A DNA stretch of 64,000 nt from Actinostola sp. cb2023. Its lineage: Eukaryota; Cnidaria; Anthozoa; Actiniaria; Actinostolidae. Both the position numbers and the translations under genes were made by a program. Positions 43,349-55,259 of this stretch are shown here, piece by piece. Position 1 is the stretch's first letter; each line of letters opens with the position of its first letter. The notes under the pieces are model-generated. The model worked only from the letters and a program-made list of their open reading frames with translations, was not told the DNA's origin and searched no databases. Where the stretch lies: the NCBI GenBank assembly GCA_033675265.1, contig JAUJYZ010001461.1, positions 62,001 to 126,000 of the forward strand. The letters run 5' to 3'.

Positions 43349-46300
43349 TCATATCTTTGATCCCGTGTTACCAACAAGTTTCATAAACTCATCAACGTTC
43401 GTCACTGGGGCGAGCATCGTATGACCAAGGGAACAGTCAAACTTTATTTGAGGTCTACGGCCAGAAATTTGAACAAATCGGTGAAGATGTTTGACTCCTG
43501 CCTCAAGTTCTTCGCAGGTCTCGCTATACTCTTGCATGGGGAGAATTTCATCCCTAACACCATAGTCGCCATTCGTTAAATTAGCAACATAGTCCAAGGC
43601 CTTCGGGTACAAATCGTCTCCTGGAAACAGACCCTGTAGGAACCAAATAGGAACTATATCAACGTACGACAGACCCTCCGGGACAGAACCCCGGTAGAAC
43701 CCCGGCTATGCAATAATGGCGTCCAATCATTACTGTTATCATATATCGAGGAACTTTAGATCATAAAGTATGGGTGCACCACTCTAATACTTACAATGAT
43801 TCCGTCGCTACATTTGATACGAACTATAAGTATTCTTGTGCATCCTTCCTTGGCACGGCTCTCTTGGAAGGTTTTTAGTTCATCCCACTTTGTCATCCTG
43901 GTACGAAATGGGAAGAAACATAAAAGCTCAGATAGAACGTACGTATATAACATACAATGTCGAACAGGATGGGATGGATTGGAGAAAACAATAGCCATCT
44001 ACCAAATAAGGAATGAAGCATTTCTCATTAGCTTCTCTTGTTTGTACCACCAACCATGTGATGTCATGGCGGCCATGTTGGTTCCCCATAACAAAGTATT
44101 CCTCATTTCCTCATTAGCTTCTCTTGTTTGCACCACCAACCACGTGACGTCATGGTGGCCATGTTTGATCCCGATAACAAAGCATTCCTCATTAGCTTCT
44201 CTTGTTTGTACCATCAACCACGTGACGTCATGGTGGCCATGTTGGTTCCCGATAACAAAGCATTCCTCAGCTTCTCTTGTTTGCACCACCAACCACGTGA
44301 CGTCATGGTGGCCATGTTTGATCCCGATAACAAAGCATTCCTCATTAGCTTCTCTTGTTTGTACCATCAACCACGTGATGTCATGGTGGCCATGTTGGTT
44401 CCCGATAACAAAGTATTCCTCAGCTTCTCTTGTTTGCACCACCAACCACGTGACGTCATGGCGGCCATGTTGGTTCCCGATAACAAGACATTCCTCAGCT
44501 TCTCTTGTTGGTCCTTCCTTGTTTGCACCACCAACCACGTGACGTCATGGCGGCCATGTTGGTTCCCGATAACAAAGCATTTCTCATTAAGCTTCTCTTG
44601 TTCGTACCACCAACCACGTGACGTCATGGTGGCCATGTTGGTTCCTGATAACAAAGCATTTCTCATTAAGCTTCTCTTGTTCGTACCACCAACCACGTGA
44701 CGTCATGGTGGCCATGTTGGTTCCCGATAACAAAGCATTTCTCATTAAGCTTCTCTTGTTCGTACCACCAACCACGTGACGTCATGGTGGCCATGTTGGT
44801 TCCTGATAACAAAGCATTTCTCATTAAGCTTCTCTTGTTCGTACGTACCACCAACCACGTGACGTCATGGTGGCCATGTTGGTTCCCGATAACAAAGCAT
44901 TTCTCATTAAGCTTCTCTTGTTCGTACCACCAACCACGTGACGTCATGGTGGCCATGTTGGATCCCGATAACAAAGCATTCCTCAGCTTCTCTTGTTTGC
45001 ACCACCAACCACGTGACGTCATGGCGGCCATGTTGGTTCCCGATAACAAGACATTCCTCAGCTTCTCTTGTTGGTCCTTGTTTGCACCACCAACCACGTG
45101 ACGTCATGGCGGCCATGTTGGATCCCGATATCAAAGCATTCCTCATTAGCTTCTCTTGTTTGTATCACCAACCATGTGACGTCATGGCGGCCATGTTGGT
45201 TCCCGATAACAAGACATTCCTCAGCTTCTCTTGTTGGTCCTTGTTTGCACCACCAACCACGTGACGTCATGGCGGCCATGTTGGTTCCCGATAACAAAGC
45301 ATTTCTCATTAAGCTTCTCTTGTTCGTACCACCAACCACGTGACGTCATGGTGGCCATGTTGGTTCCTGATAACAAAGCATTTCTCATTAAGCTTCTCTT
45401 GTTCGTACCACCAACCACGTGACGTCATGGTGGCCATGTTGGTTCCCGATAACAAAGCATTTCTCATTAAGCTACTCTTGTTCGTACCACCAACCACGTG
45501 ACGTCATGGTGGCCATGTTGGTTCCCGATAACAAAGCATTTCTCATTAAGCTTCTCTTGTTCGTACCACCAACCACGTGACGTCATGGTGGCCATGTTGG
45601 ATCCCGATAACAAAGCATTCCTCAGCTTATCTTGTTTGCACCACCAACCACGTGACGTCATGGCGGCCATGTTGGTTCCCGATAACAAGACATTCCTCAG
45701 CTTCTCTTGTTGGTCCTTGTTTGCACCACCAACCACGTGACGTCATGGCGGCCATGTTGGATCCCGATATCAAAGCATTCCTCATTAGCTTCTCTTGTTT
45801 GTATAACCAACCATGTGACGTCATGGCGGCCATGTTGGTACCCGATAACAAAGCATTTCTCATTAATAGCTTGTTTGTATCACCAACCACGTGACGTCAT
45901 GGCGGCCATGTTGGATCCCGATATCAAAGCATTTCTCATTAGCTTCACTTGTTTGTACCACCAACCACGTGACGTCATGGCGGCCATGTTGGTACCCGAT
46001 AACAAAGCATTTCTCATTAATAGCTTGTTTGTATCACCAACCACGTGACGTCATGGCGGCCATGTTGGATCCCGATATCAAAGCATTTCTCATTAGCTTC
46101 TCTTGTTTGTACGACCAACAACGTGACGTCATGGCGGCCATGTTGGTTCCCGATAACAAAGCATTTCCCATTAGCTTCTCTTGTTTGTACGACCAACCAC
46201 GTGACGTCATGGCGGCCATGTTGGATCCCGATAACAAAGCATTTCTCATTAATAGCTTGTTTGTATCACCAACCACGTGACGTCATGGCGGCCATGTTGG

Positions 46301-49300
46301 ATCCCGAAAACAAAGCATTTCCCATTAGCTTCTCTTGCTTGTACCACCAACCATGTGACGTCATGGTGGCCATGTTGGATCCCGAAAACAAAGCATTTCC
46401 CATTAGCTTCTCTTGCTTGTACCACCAACCATGTGACGTCATGGTGGCCATGTTGGATCCCGAAAACAAAGCATTTCCCATTAGCTTCTCTTGCTTGTAC
46501 CACCAACCACGTGACGTCATGGCGGCCATGTTGGTACCCGATAACAAAGCATTTCTCATTAGCTTCACTTGTTTGCATGCACCTCCACAATTTAAATCTA
46601 CAATAAATACAACAAAAAACACATTCACAAAATAATGGTTTTGCAGAACCTACCTTGAAAGCTGCAGCATGGTGTAGAGCTGTGGAGGTGCTAATCTGTA
46701 TTTCTTGGTAAAAGTATCGATAACTGCTTCGCCTGGTGTCTTCCACTGAAAGATAGCAATCATAAAATTATTGTTGTTGTTGTTGTGGATAAAAGATAGA
46801 AAACTTTGTTGCGTTTGCTGTCAGTAATCCACAGGTAACCCACAACCGTTATCGTTGAAGTGTGATCTTCAAAACAGCTTGTCTGATTCTGGTTGGAAAA
46901 TAGTCGAATAAATAGTTAAAATAATAACTTGAATACTCTTTTGGAAATAATCGAAAAAGCATCGTAAAAACGGAAATCGAGAAAACCAGCAAGAAGCGGA
47001 AGTGACGTCATGGGGGTCAATCCAGCGCACTGAACGCAGCCGGCTTGAAGTTAACATGGCGGACGAGTCTTCAAGTCCGAGTTCACTCGAAAGTCTTTAT
47101 TTGGGAAACAATTTAGAAATCATAGAGGCTTAACGTGAGTCTGAAGAGAGCAATAAGGTTGATACTGGACCCCCATGACGTCACACGAGCGGGAAATTCG
47201 AATTCTGATTAGTGAAACTTCAGAAAATAAATTCGTTCTTGAAAATTGATTTTCTTGCAAATAATTTTAGTTATAGTAAGCTTATATTACCTTTTTATAT
47301 AATACTAAACAAATCATTTTTAGAAAAAATTTTTTTTCCATGAAACTTGCCCTTTAACCAATCATAGCAAAGCTAATTTGATTCATGGCCATCTAGACTG
47401 GAGTTTGTTTGAAAGTGTTGTGATTTTCATGGTTGCACTTCAAAAATAACAATTGAAGGGGTCGTGCAAGAATGGAGTAATTAAGTGCCTTCTAATCAAA
47501 ACCCAAATTCTCCTTTGAAATTTAAATCAGTTTTGGTGGGACATTTGTGAGACACATTCCACACCCTCCTCCCTCAACACCTTCCCCTCCCCCCCTCCCC
47601 CCCCCTCATTCCCCTACAAAAGCCACTAAAATTGTTCAATCACTAAGTATGCTACTACTGTATTACATGTAGTTACCTGAGATTGTACAGTTTCTTTGTC
47701 GTCATGTTGAGCGGGTGGCTCATGGTCACAGAAGCAAATGAAGAAGGCTGTATCAAATCTTATCTTCATGTCTGTTGGTGTTAACCAATTTGACCACTCG
47801 CTCAATGACCAGACATCAGGGACACTATCAAGGTGTCTGGAAGGAAAAATGTAAATACAAATTATTATTATTGACAGACAGATGTAGACAGACAGACAGA
47901 GATAGTCAGTAAATTATGCAGTTGGTCGGCCAGTCAGTACACTCAGTCAGACAGATGGTCAGTCAGTCAATCAATCATGCAGCTGGTCAGTCAGTCAGTA
48001 CACTCAGTCAGACAGATGGTCAGTCGATCAGTCAATCATGCAGCTGGTCAGTCAGTCAGTCGGTCAGACAGATGGTCAGTCGATCAGTCAATCATGCAGC
48101 TGGTCAGTCAGTCAGTCGGTCAGACAGATGGTCAGTCGATCAGTCAATCATGCAGCTGGTCAGTCAGTCAGTCGGTCAGACAGATGGTCAGTCGATCAGT
48201 CAATTATGCAGCTGGTCAGTCAGTCAGTCGGTCAGACAGATGGTCAGTTGATCAGTCAATCATGCAGCTGGTCAGTCAGTCAGTCGGTCAGACAGATGGT
48301 CAGTCATTCAGTCGGTCAGACAGATGGTCAGTAATTATAATCGGTCAGTCAGTCAATCAATTTAGGTATGCAGCTGGTCAGTCAATCAGAGTATGTCCAG
48401 TCAGTCAAACAGATGGTCAGTCATTCAGTCATACAGCAAGATCACCACTGAGTCAGTCAGACAGAATTACTGACATTTACAATGATATAATGCACGTTCT
48501 GATTGGCTAGAGTTCTATGAACTATTTCCCCATGGGCTGCACGCTCTCGTCAACCTCCCACTGGCCTCGTCTAATCGTGTGCGCACTGTTCGAAATAACG
48601 TGTGCACTCATGGGCTAAAATTGTTATGAACTATTTCCCCATGGGCTGCACGCTCTCTAGATGCCATATTATAACTCAATTAGTCAACAACGTCCATGCG
48701 TCCATTGCGTTATATATCGCACTCGGCTATCGGTTACGCCTCATGCCACTCTTACACTTGTTAAGAGTTCTTCATATTTAAATCTCTCATGGGTCTATAA
48801 GTATAACGCAATGGACACATGGACGCTTGTTGACTAATTGATAAATAGTACCAACAAACATATAACAATATTACAGTCATTTGCAAAAATTCTGGCCGCT
48901 ACGAAATATCAATATATCAATATATCGGGTGCATTATGGGTAATTAAATAATAGCAAATTCCCCTTAAAAGCGGGTTAACGCCAGTAAAGTTGATATAAA
49001 TATTTAGTATAATGTTTATTTTAGTCATACGTTTGTTGTTTGAAAGCTTTGCTTCATTTAATAAGTTAGGAAACTCAAAATAGTATTATTTAATTGCCCA
49101 TAATGCACTCGATATATTGATATATCGTGGCGGCCAGAATTTTTGCAAATGACTGTATATAATTATATAATACAGTAACATTGGTAAAAATTATTCATTT
49201 ATCAATAAGTACCTGCACAGTGTTATAAACTTCGTAGGGTCATTATGAACTTCTTTTCTCCACTCATGGATTTCTGAGTTGGTTAGTTTTTCATCGACAC

Positions 49301-50775
49301 GAACGCAGCCTTCAAGAGTTTCTGGTGCTGCAGAACTTATCTCCGGTATTCTTGTCACTAATAGAACCCCAGATTCCTCAAAGGTTTCTCTGATAGCACA
49401 AATTCTAAATGCAACTTCGCTTGGAACAGATGTGCTAGATTGTCTAAAAATGGGTGGCCGAGGGCCTTTAATGCCTAGAAGACTGGAAAAGTCTGAACCA
49501 AAGACCTTGAAGGAATTGTGATATAGATCCATCCATTCATCTGCAAAGTCTGCATTCTCAATAACACCACCAGGGAATACATGACTGCCAGGCTTCAATA
49601 AAAAGAAAAGAAGGGCTCTATTTAAATTAGTAAAGGTTTCATAAAACAATATAACATAGCATTGATATAACGCGTCGCTCTGATTGGCTAATTAGCGTGC
49701 ATGGGCGTGCATCCATAACTCAATGGACGCACGCTCACGTCATCGCCATAGCGCATGCTTGGAAAATAAAATTGTTTTATTTGAATTTGCAGCTATGTTT
49801 TAAAAGGAATGGTCAATGCTTCAACTGTGCGTCCATCAAGTTATGGATGCACTTGGTCGGCTGCTAAGCACTCAAGAAGCTAGAGTCGCACTCGGCGTAG
49901 CTTCTCTCGTGCTTAGCAGCCTCCTGTGTGCATCCATAACTCGATGGACACATGCTGAGCGTCGACCATTCCTTCATTATATGACTATAAACTTTTAGTA
50001 GAAACAAACTAGTATACTATCACAAATCCTGCAATTTGATTGGCTAGTGTGTAGCGAAAAAGCCGGCGTTTTGAACAAAAACAAAGCGAAAAATCAATAA
50101 ACATTGGTACAAATTCGAAGGTAGTATGCTAGTTGGTTTCTACTAAAACAATTAGACTACTCGTTCTCGTTTTCTATGAGTTCAAATAGTCAACTCGAAG
50201 AGCTATGCGCCTCGTTGACTATTGACTCATAGAAAACTCAAGCTCATAGTCTAATTGTTAAATATAAACTTAGGTAAGTCAGGTTTAATATGGTACATGT
50301 ACCATATTAATTCCAAGAGATTTAACCCAATATGTTTAAAATGAGCTAAACGATCCAGTCCAGGTATGAAGAATATACACAAATAGGCTTAATTTTTAAA
50401 AAGGCTTAATAGTGTTAGTGTTTTAATAGGGCACTTTCCAGTTCCCAGAACTGACGTGTTCCATTTAAGAACTGGTCGGAAAGTCCAGTCAGTTCTGCCA
50501 AATGGAAAGTGCCCTTAGTTTAAGTAACTCTATTCAGAATTGTCAGAGAATGCAAAGCTGCCATGAGTAGAGCTTGGGCTACCTGTGTTGATATATAAAA
50601 TGGGGATAAATTATGGTCACGATTTTAAAAATATTACCATAAATCTACTCTTTGAACTTCTCTGCAACAGCAACACTCTATAATCAAATTTTGACCTCGT
50701 GATAGCAGTATTACGACCAATGATCATCAGCGTTGCTGATTCCCTCCACAATCGATGAACAGTACGACTGGACAT
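43349..50775 (-). CDS. NUDT19: NUDT19, Nudix acyl-CoA diphosphatase, probably peroxisomal (385 aa, six exons)
   Basis: Exons on the minus strand: 50775-50638, 49592-49213, 47836-47677, 46745-46654, 43897-43795, 43633-43349, total 1,158 nt with matching phases. The family hydrolyses CoA and acyl-CoA at the diphosphate. The N-terminal WRESATLMIIGR and LLLQRSSKSRFM, then PGSHVFPGGVIENAD, begin the Nudix fold; AFRICAIRETFEESGVLL carries the REx2EEx G signature. As in known NUDT19 proteins, a long insertion separates the GG..E part from the REx2EE part. Later blocks (HLDSVPDVWSLSEWSNWLTP, RFDTAFFICF, FPGDDLY) follow the mammalian order. The C-terminus is SKI, a plausible peroxisomal PTS1. Length is close to the human 375 aa. 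The start codon is the only upstream Met in a frame that fits the family. Confidence 0.95.
44020..46580. repeat. Large array of the CRE/E-box 78-bp repeat in NUDT19 intron 4 (locus 2)
   Basis: About 30 units, 70-80 bp each, in the orientation opposite to locus 1: CACGTGACGTCATGGCGGCC, ATGTTGGTTCCCGATAACAA, AGCATTTCTCATTAGCTTCT. Length variants (AGCTTCTCTTGTTGGTCC, ATTAATAGCTTG) recur in a regular order, so blocks of several units were duplicated together. Long open frames on both strands come from the 78-bp period. Neither end of the short-TIR element is clear here. Confidence 0.93.
46905..47358. mobile_element. Interspersed element with CCATGAAACTTGCCCTTTAA end (truncated copy 1)
   Basis: Matches 63226-63741 in reverse orientation over most of its length, including GTGACGTCATGGGGGTC twice, CATGGCGGACGAGTCTTCAA and AAATTCGTTCTTGAAAAT. 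The left end present in the other copy is missing. It lies in NUDT19 intron 3. Confidence 0.85.
47880..48470. repeat. GTCA-based minisatellite, unit about 61 bp, in NUDT19 intron 2
   Basis: About eight units of CAGTCAATCATGCAGCTGGT, CAGTCAGTCAGTCGGTCAGA and CAGATGGTCAGTCGATCAGT. Ser/Gln/Val open frames are artefacts. Confidence 0.93.
48505..48657. repeat. Direct repeat of a 38-bp segment
   Basis: TATGAACTATTTCCCCATGG followed by GCTGCACGCTCTC occurs at about 48515 and 48627. Confidence 0.8.
48678..48840. mobile_element. MITE with CAATTAGTCAACAACGTCCA ends
   Basis: About 40-bp inverted arms (CAATTAGTCAACAACGTCCA, then TGCGTCCATTGCGTTATA). A second copy at about 62855-63130 is split by another element. 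Confidence 0.85.
48872..49157. mobile_element. MITE with mariner-like ends (copy 2 of 20513-20796)
   Basis: Same ends and core as the copy at 20.5 kb, in opposite orientation with few substitutions. It sits about 55 bp from NUDT19 exon 2. Confidence 0.9.
49655..50517. mobile_element. Cluster of palindromic elements in NUDT19 intron 1
   Basis: Four inverted repeats lie in series: about 49796-49977 (AAGGAATGGTC and GACCATTCCTT, with TGCTAAGCAC arms); 49995-50147 (TTTTAGTAGAAACAA and its complement); 50146-50273 (AACAATTAGACTA and TAGTCTAATTGTT, inner TTTTCTATGAGT); and 50428-50516 (AGGGCACTTTCCA and GGAAAGTGCCCT). Confidence 0.75.
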
Positions 50776-51344
50776 CTTGAATAATTTGTAGTTGAAACTG
50801 GCAGTTCAATTTTGTCAGTGATTTTCACGAATTTCCAAGACGAAATGCAAAGATAAGCCTCCTTTAAGATGTTGCTCCCAGGAAGATCTTGTTAAGAACA
50901 AAATTTGCAGCAAAAATCATAATGAATGATAATTTTAACTGTACTACAAACGGGATGGTGGGTTTCCTGGTGCAATTGTCAGAAAAGGACTTGAAATGAG
51001 TACACCACAGGAAGCCCAGAACCGGCTTTTAAAACACTTTTAAAATGCCTTTGCAGTACTGTTGTAAATGCGTGTATTAAAAAAAATTTGTTGCATTTAC
51101 AAATATAAATGTCATGGTGTAAAATAAATGTTTATTAAATGTAAAACGTGTTTATAGAGAGCTATACTTGCAACTCGTGTTCTTGGGGTTCCTGTGGTAG
51201 GACATTCTCGACCCACTTTTCCTCGTCCTTCGTGTTCAACTAATACATGTATTTCTGAATATTTCTGTAGTTTCTTCTCCCTTTTATCTGGGATCTCTGG
51301 GATGTATTAAAGCTTGCATTGGATTTAAAAGAAGAGTTTTTAAC
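50776..51344. promoter_or_regulatory. Divergent promoter region between NUDT19 and MRPS33
   Basis: The two start codons face away from each other across 569 bp. No TATA box or CCAAT box stands out. The spacing suits a shared bidirectional promoter of housekeeping type; the start sites are not determined. Confidence 0.45.
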
Positions 51345-54153
51345 ATGAGTTCGAATTATGCAGGAAAGATGACATTGCTTCGCGCCAGGATTTTTGGCAA
51401 ATTAACTCGACAAGTCACTCAGCAGTAAGTATTAAAGCTTATAAACCAAGCAACTAAAGCAAGGACAGCTGTTTGAAGCAAATTATTTATAGTCAGATCG
51501 TCTTAACAGATCACAGGTAGCCTAAGCTCAACGTTGGTATAAGAGAATGTATGGGAATTATTCAATGGTCGATACTTGAAGTAGATCCTGCCAATGTCTG
51601 GAGGGGAGTCTGAAAAAAATTCTGAATTGTTTTGAAACTCGCTCCAACTACTTCAAGACACATACAAATGTAGTAAGTTACAATAATATTTATTCAATAT
51701 ATTTACGCTGAAAATCGACCATTGAATAATTCCCATACATTCTCTTGTGCTAACGTTGAGCTTGGACTACCTCTGTGAACAAATGTGGGAATTCCAGCAG
51801 TTGCCAGCGCATGTTGCCACTGGAGTTTGTTAGTTGCCAGCTTGAAATGTAACTAGCAACTGCATTGGTGTATAGACATGACCAACTTTCGGGTGAAGGT
51901 TCAGAGGTCCAGTCTGCTCACCGGCATGCCACGACTCAAAATTATACTGAGTAGTCCCCCCCCTCTCATTCCCCGTCCTTTGCTGCTACCTCTGGACTAA
52001 CTGTTATTGTGTGTAATATTAAACTGTTTGCCACCACGCAGCCATGTTTATATGATCATTATAAGTCACCTTTGTGCTTAAAGCCATCTAAATATTAAAA
52101 CTTCTCTCTCCAGATCATTTAAAGTAGTTAAATACTACAGTAGAAGACCACTTGGTGATATCATCAATAACTACTATCCCCCTATAAAGATGTTTAACTC
52201 TCTTTTATTGAGACTGCGTCACCTGGGCTTTTATAGAGATGACCACCTGGTAGGTACAGTGTACTGTATAATAAAGGACAGACGGACTATCGGATCAACT
52301 ATGAGTTTAGACTGCATGATTAGTAGGTGTATAGATAGAGTGGAGAGGAACGGATCAGGGAGAAGGGAGAAATGGCTCAAAATATACATGTAGAGGGAGG
52401 AGTTCAAAACAACCGAAACAAACAGGGAGCAGGAAGAAAAATGGCCTACAAATTAGGGAGGGTGGATATTTACATACATACATACATACATACATAGTTT
52501 ATTTGTTCTGCTGGTTTGTTTAAATGCCTGTTCCTCTTAGCTCTAGACAGGGACTACCATTTAAAGTAGTAGAGACTGCACATAGCTGTTTAAGGAATGT
52601 CAACGCTTAGCATGCATCCATCGAGTTATGGAGCATGCAGAAATTTGGCATCATATAAATTATTCATTCTTATTGCCAATATACAGATGTATACTGAACA
52701 GGACTTGTTCATTTACAGGACTACAGAGAAGAAATGGCAGTAAGGAGGAAGGAAAGAGGCAAAGGACCACCAAAGAAAGGTTGAAAATTGTTTTATTGGT
52801 GTTTAATAATAATAATAATATAATATACAATAACAATAATAGACTGAGAGATGTTTAAGTTTGTGATACTTCAATTTGGTGTATACAGCTAATTCAGAAA
52901 ACGTTGTCGGCGATCGACTTCAACAGCCTACGCGACTAGACTGAAAGGGAGTATGGGTAAAAAATCAAATATAAATACACTATCAAAAAGGAACGTCTCA
53001 TGGAATATGAATCATATCTGCTTCTGTTTCCTTGTTTTAAAACGTACATGTACATGTAGGCATACATTTACAGATTCACCTACATGTACCATTGTCAACA
53101 AATACGAAAAGCATGCAAGTGAATTATCATATCTACCCATACTCCCTTTCGGTCTAGTTGCATAGGCTTGAAGTCGGTATCGCCGACAACGTTTTCTGAA
53201 TTAGCTGTATGAGCTTCGCATTTGCACGTTATAAAGGTTTGAAATCGTGATGTGCTAATTTGGTGACATCAGAGCAGGCAGATCACAAAATATGGTTCAC
53301 TAATTGTAATAGATTATCAAAAAATAAAGCCTGATATATGCACTTTAAAGATGTAATTCACATCACTAATAGTGGTTTCCTGTGCGGCACTGAAAAAATC
53401 AATAAAAGAATAACAAAATCCAAAATATACAGTCATTCTCAAAAAGGTTGTCCAGATGAAAAGACTACAATACTACAATAAAGTCACTTGATTCCGTTAT
53501 GTTTTCAATTTCTGAGTGCGGAACTGCGAGTTGATATCAGCAGCATTACATTCAGTTCCCACAATGCCGTGTACTTTTGCATCTCAAATTGAAAATTCCA
53601 TGCGAGGAAATTGAATACATAGTGAATCACTGACTTTATTGCAGTATTGTAGTCTTTTCATCTGGACAACCCAAGGGAGCATGTTAAAATGTTGCTTGTT
53701 TGACGTGTTTTTCGTCCAAAATATCGAACGTATAATAAGAAAACATGATAACTCGGAAAATGAGCCTGGAAACGAACTGGCCTCCGCTGGCCAACACTTT
53801 GAGCCCCCAAAGGGGGCGATCATGTTCGATATTTTCGACGAAAACCACGATAAACAAGCAACATTTTAACATGCTCCCTTGGACAACCTTTTTGAGAATG
53901 ACTGTATATCGGATTAAAAGGAACTTCTTTCTTCTACAGGCATTTTCTTTGTGTTGCAACCAGTAATATTATTTTATCATATGGACTTCTGCCAGTATGA
54001 CTTTGACTTGACTTTTATTATTCACACACAAATTTACAAGGATAATAGAAATATATGTATAATTTAGTATCATAGTTATGTAGTGATTAATTTTAACTTC
54101 TCTATTTGTTCCTAGGTGAAGGAAAGAGATCCAAAGGAAAGAAAAAGAGATAG
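51345..54153 (+). CDS. MRPS33: Mitochondrial ribosomal protein S33 (104 aa, four exons)
   Basis: Exons 51345-51424, 52114-52249, 52719-52779 and 54116-54153 join in phase to 315 nt including the stop. The product starts MSSNYAGKMTLLRARIFGKL, continues KVVKYYSRRPLGD and YYPPIKMFNSLLLRLRHLGF, then YRDDHLDYREEM, and ends in a Lys/Gly-rich tail (KGEGKRSKGKKKR). Order and length match human MRPS33 (106 aa), including the LR.LG.YRDEH-like block and GEGKR tail. It is a small-subunit protein of the mitochondrial ribosome. The basic N-terminus may serve import. Its start codon faces that of NUDT19. Confidence 0.96.
51512..51777. mobile_element. MITE in MRPS33 intron 1
   Basis: About 65-bp arms share GAGAATGTATGGGAATTATT, CAATGGTCGAT and CAACGTT, inverted around a 130-bp core. 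Confidence 0.88.
52884..53209. mobile_element. MITE with TACAGCTAATTCAGAAAACG ends in MRPS33 intron 3
   Basis: About 75-bp arms share ACGTTGTCGGCGAT, CGACTTCAA-like sequence and GGGAGTATGGGTA. It belongs to the TACA...GTTGTC group. Confidence 0.88.
53428..53906. mobile_element. MITE with TACAGTCATTCTCAAAAAGG ends and two internal palindromes
   Basis: The outer ends are inverted (TACAGTCATTCTCAAAAAGG, TTGTCCA). Inside, two palindromes lie in series: 53455-53671 (AGACTACAATACT arms) and 53672-53882 (CCAAGGGAGCATGTTAAAAT arms). It lies in MRPS33 intron 3. Confidence 0.85.
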
Positions 54154-54930
54154 AGTAATACAGAAATCCTCAGAACCCCAGGGCACCTAAAGGGGTGGGG
54201 GGCGGCGGAGGGGGGACTCCTATATATAGAGTGGATAGGATGCTCATCATACCTCTTAGGGTGTCACAAATCTAAAAGGACCACAAGAAACTAAGCCGGT
54301 ACCTTTTAGGGTGTTTGTCAGTAAATAAGATACCCGAGATAAGATATTGACAGCCAGAATGACAGTTGTAGCTTTTGTCACTTTAGAGTTGGTACCTTTT
54401 AGGGGTAATCCCAACCACTTTATATATGGGATCCCCCCCCCCTTCCCCAGTCAACTGTTCATCTCTATGCCATACACCCTTGTGACCTTGCTGTCCAGCT
54501 TAGTGAGGTGTCTGCCTTAGAGAGAGAGACAATTTCAAGACAAAGGTGACCGTCTTAGTGAGGTGTCTGTCTTAGAGAGAGAAAAATTATTGTGATACTG
54601 TGCAGCAGTGACAAGACAAAGGTGTCTGTCTTGGCTGGTTTACATGGGTGTCTGTAGACCTACAGAGAGAGTCGACTACATGTACATGTATAACTGTGAA
54701 ATACTGTACTTTCCATGAGAAAGTTTATGTGAAATTATCCCACATAGAACATTATTATTAAAAATACAGCCAATCAGAGAGCAGAATTTCCATTGCCTAT
54801 TCTGCAGTATTGTATTCTTCCTTCCCATGATACAATACAGTCTCACTTGCTTCTTTTTAAATGATGTGTGATTAATGCAATGGTTTCTTATCAAACCTCT
54901 CCACAATGGCCACCTCGGGACAAAATGTTG
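54154..54930. other. MRPS33 3' flank, short internal repeats
   Basis: GGTACCTTTTAGGG appears twice, CTTAGTGAGGTGTCTG twice, and CTATATATAGAGTGG is answered by CCACTTTATATATGGG. No clear AATAAA signal was found. Confidence 0.5.
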
Positions 54931-54931
54931 T

Positions 54932-55195
54932 GGCCGTTGTGTAGAGGTGGCCGTTGTGCAGAGGTGGCCGTTGTGCAGAGGTGGCCGTTGTGTAGAGGTG
55001 GCCGTTGTGTAGAGGTGGCTGTTGTGTAGAGGTGGCTATTGTGTAGAGGTGGCTGTTGTGTAGAGGTGGCTGTTGTGTAGAGGTGGCCGTTGTGTAGAGG
55101 TGGCTGTTATGTAGAGGTGGCCGTTGTGTAGAGGTGGCCGTTGTGTAGAGGTGGCCGTTGTGTAGAGGTGGCCAGTGTGCAGAGGTTTTAAAAAC
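54932..55195. repeat. 17-18-bp minisatellite TGTGTAGAGGTGGCCGT
   Basis: About 15 units with GCAGAGG, GGCTGT and GGCTAT variants. The open frame of His/Thr/Pro on the minus strand is an artefact. Confidence 0.93.
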
Positions 55196-55259
55196 GAATA
55201 TGGCCGTTGTAGGGAGGTCGCCATTATCAGAGGTTCGATTGTAGTTTAGAATGGTATCT

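Noticed and set aside
43999..46746. Many overlapping 60-248-residue open frames on both strands
   Set aside because: The repeat period of 78 bp is a multiple of three, so stop-free frames repeat; no start context, splicing or family supports a protein.
47916..48510. Ser/Gln/Val-rich open frames up to 177 residues
   Set aside because: GTCA-type minisatellite in a NUDT19 intron.
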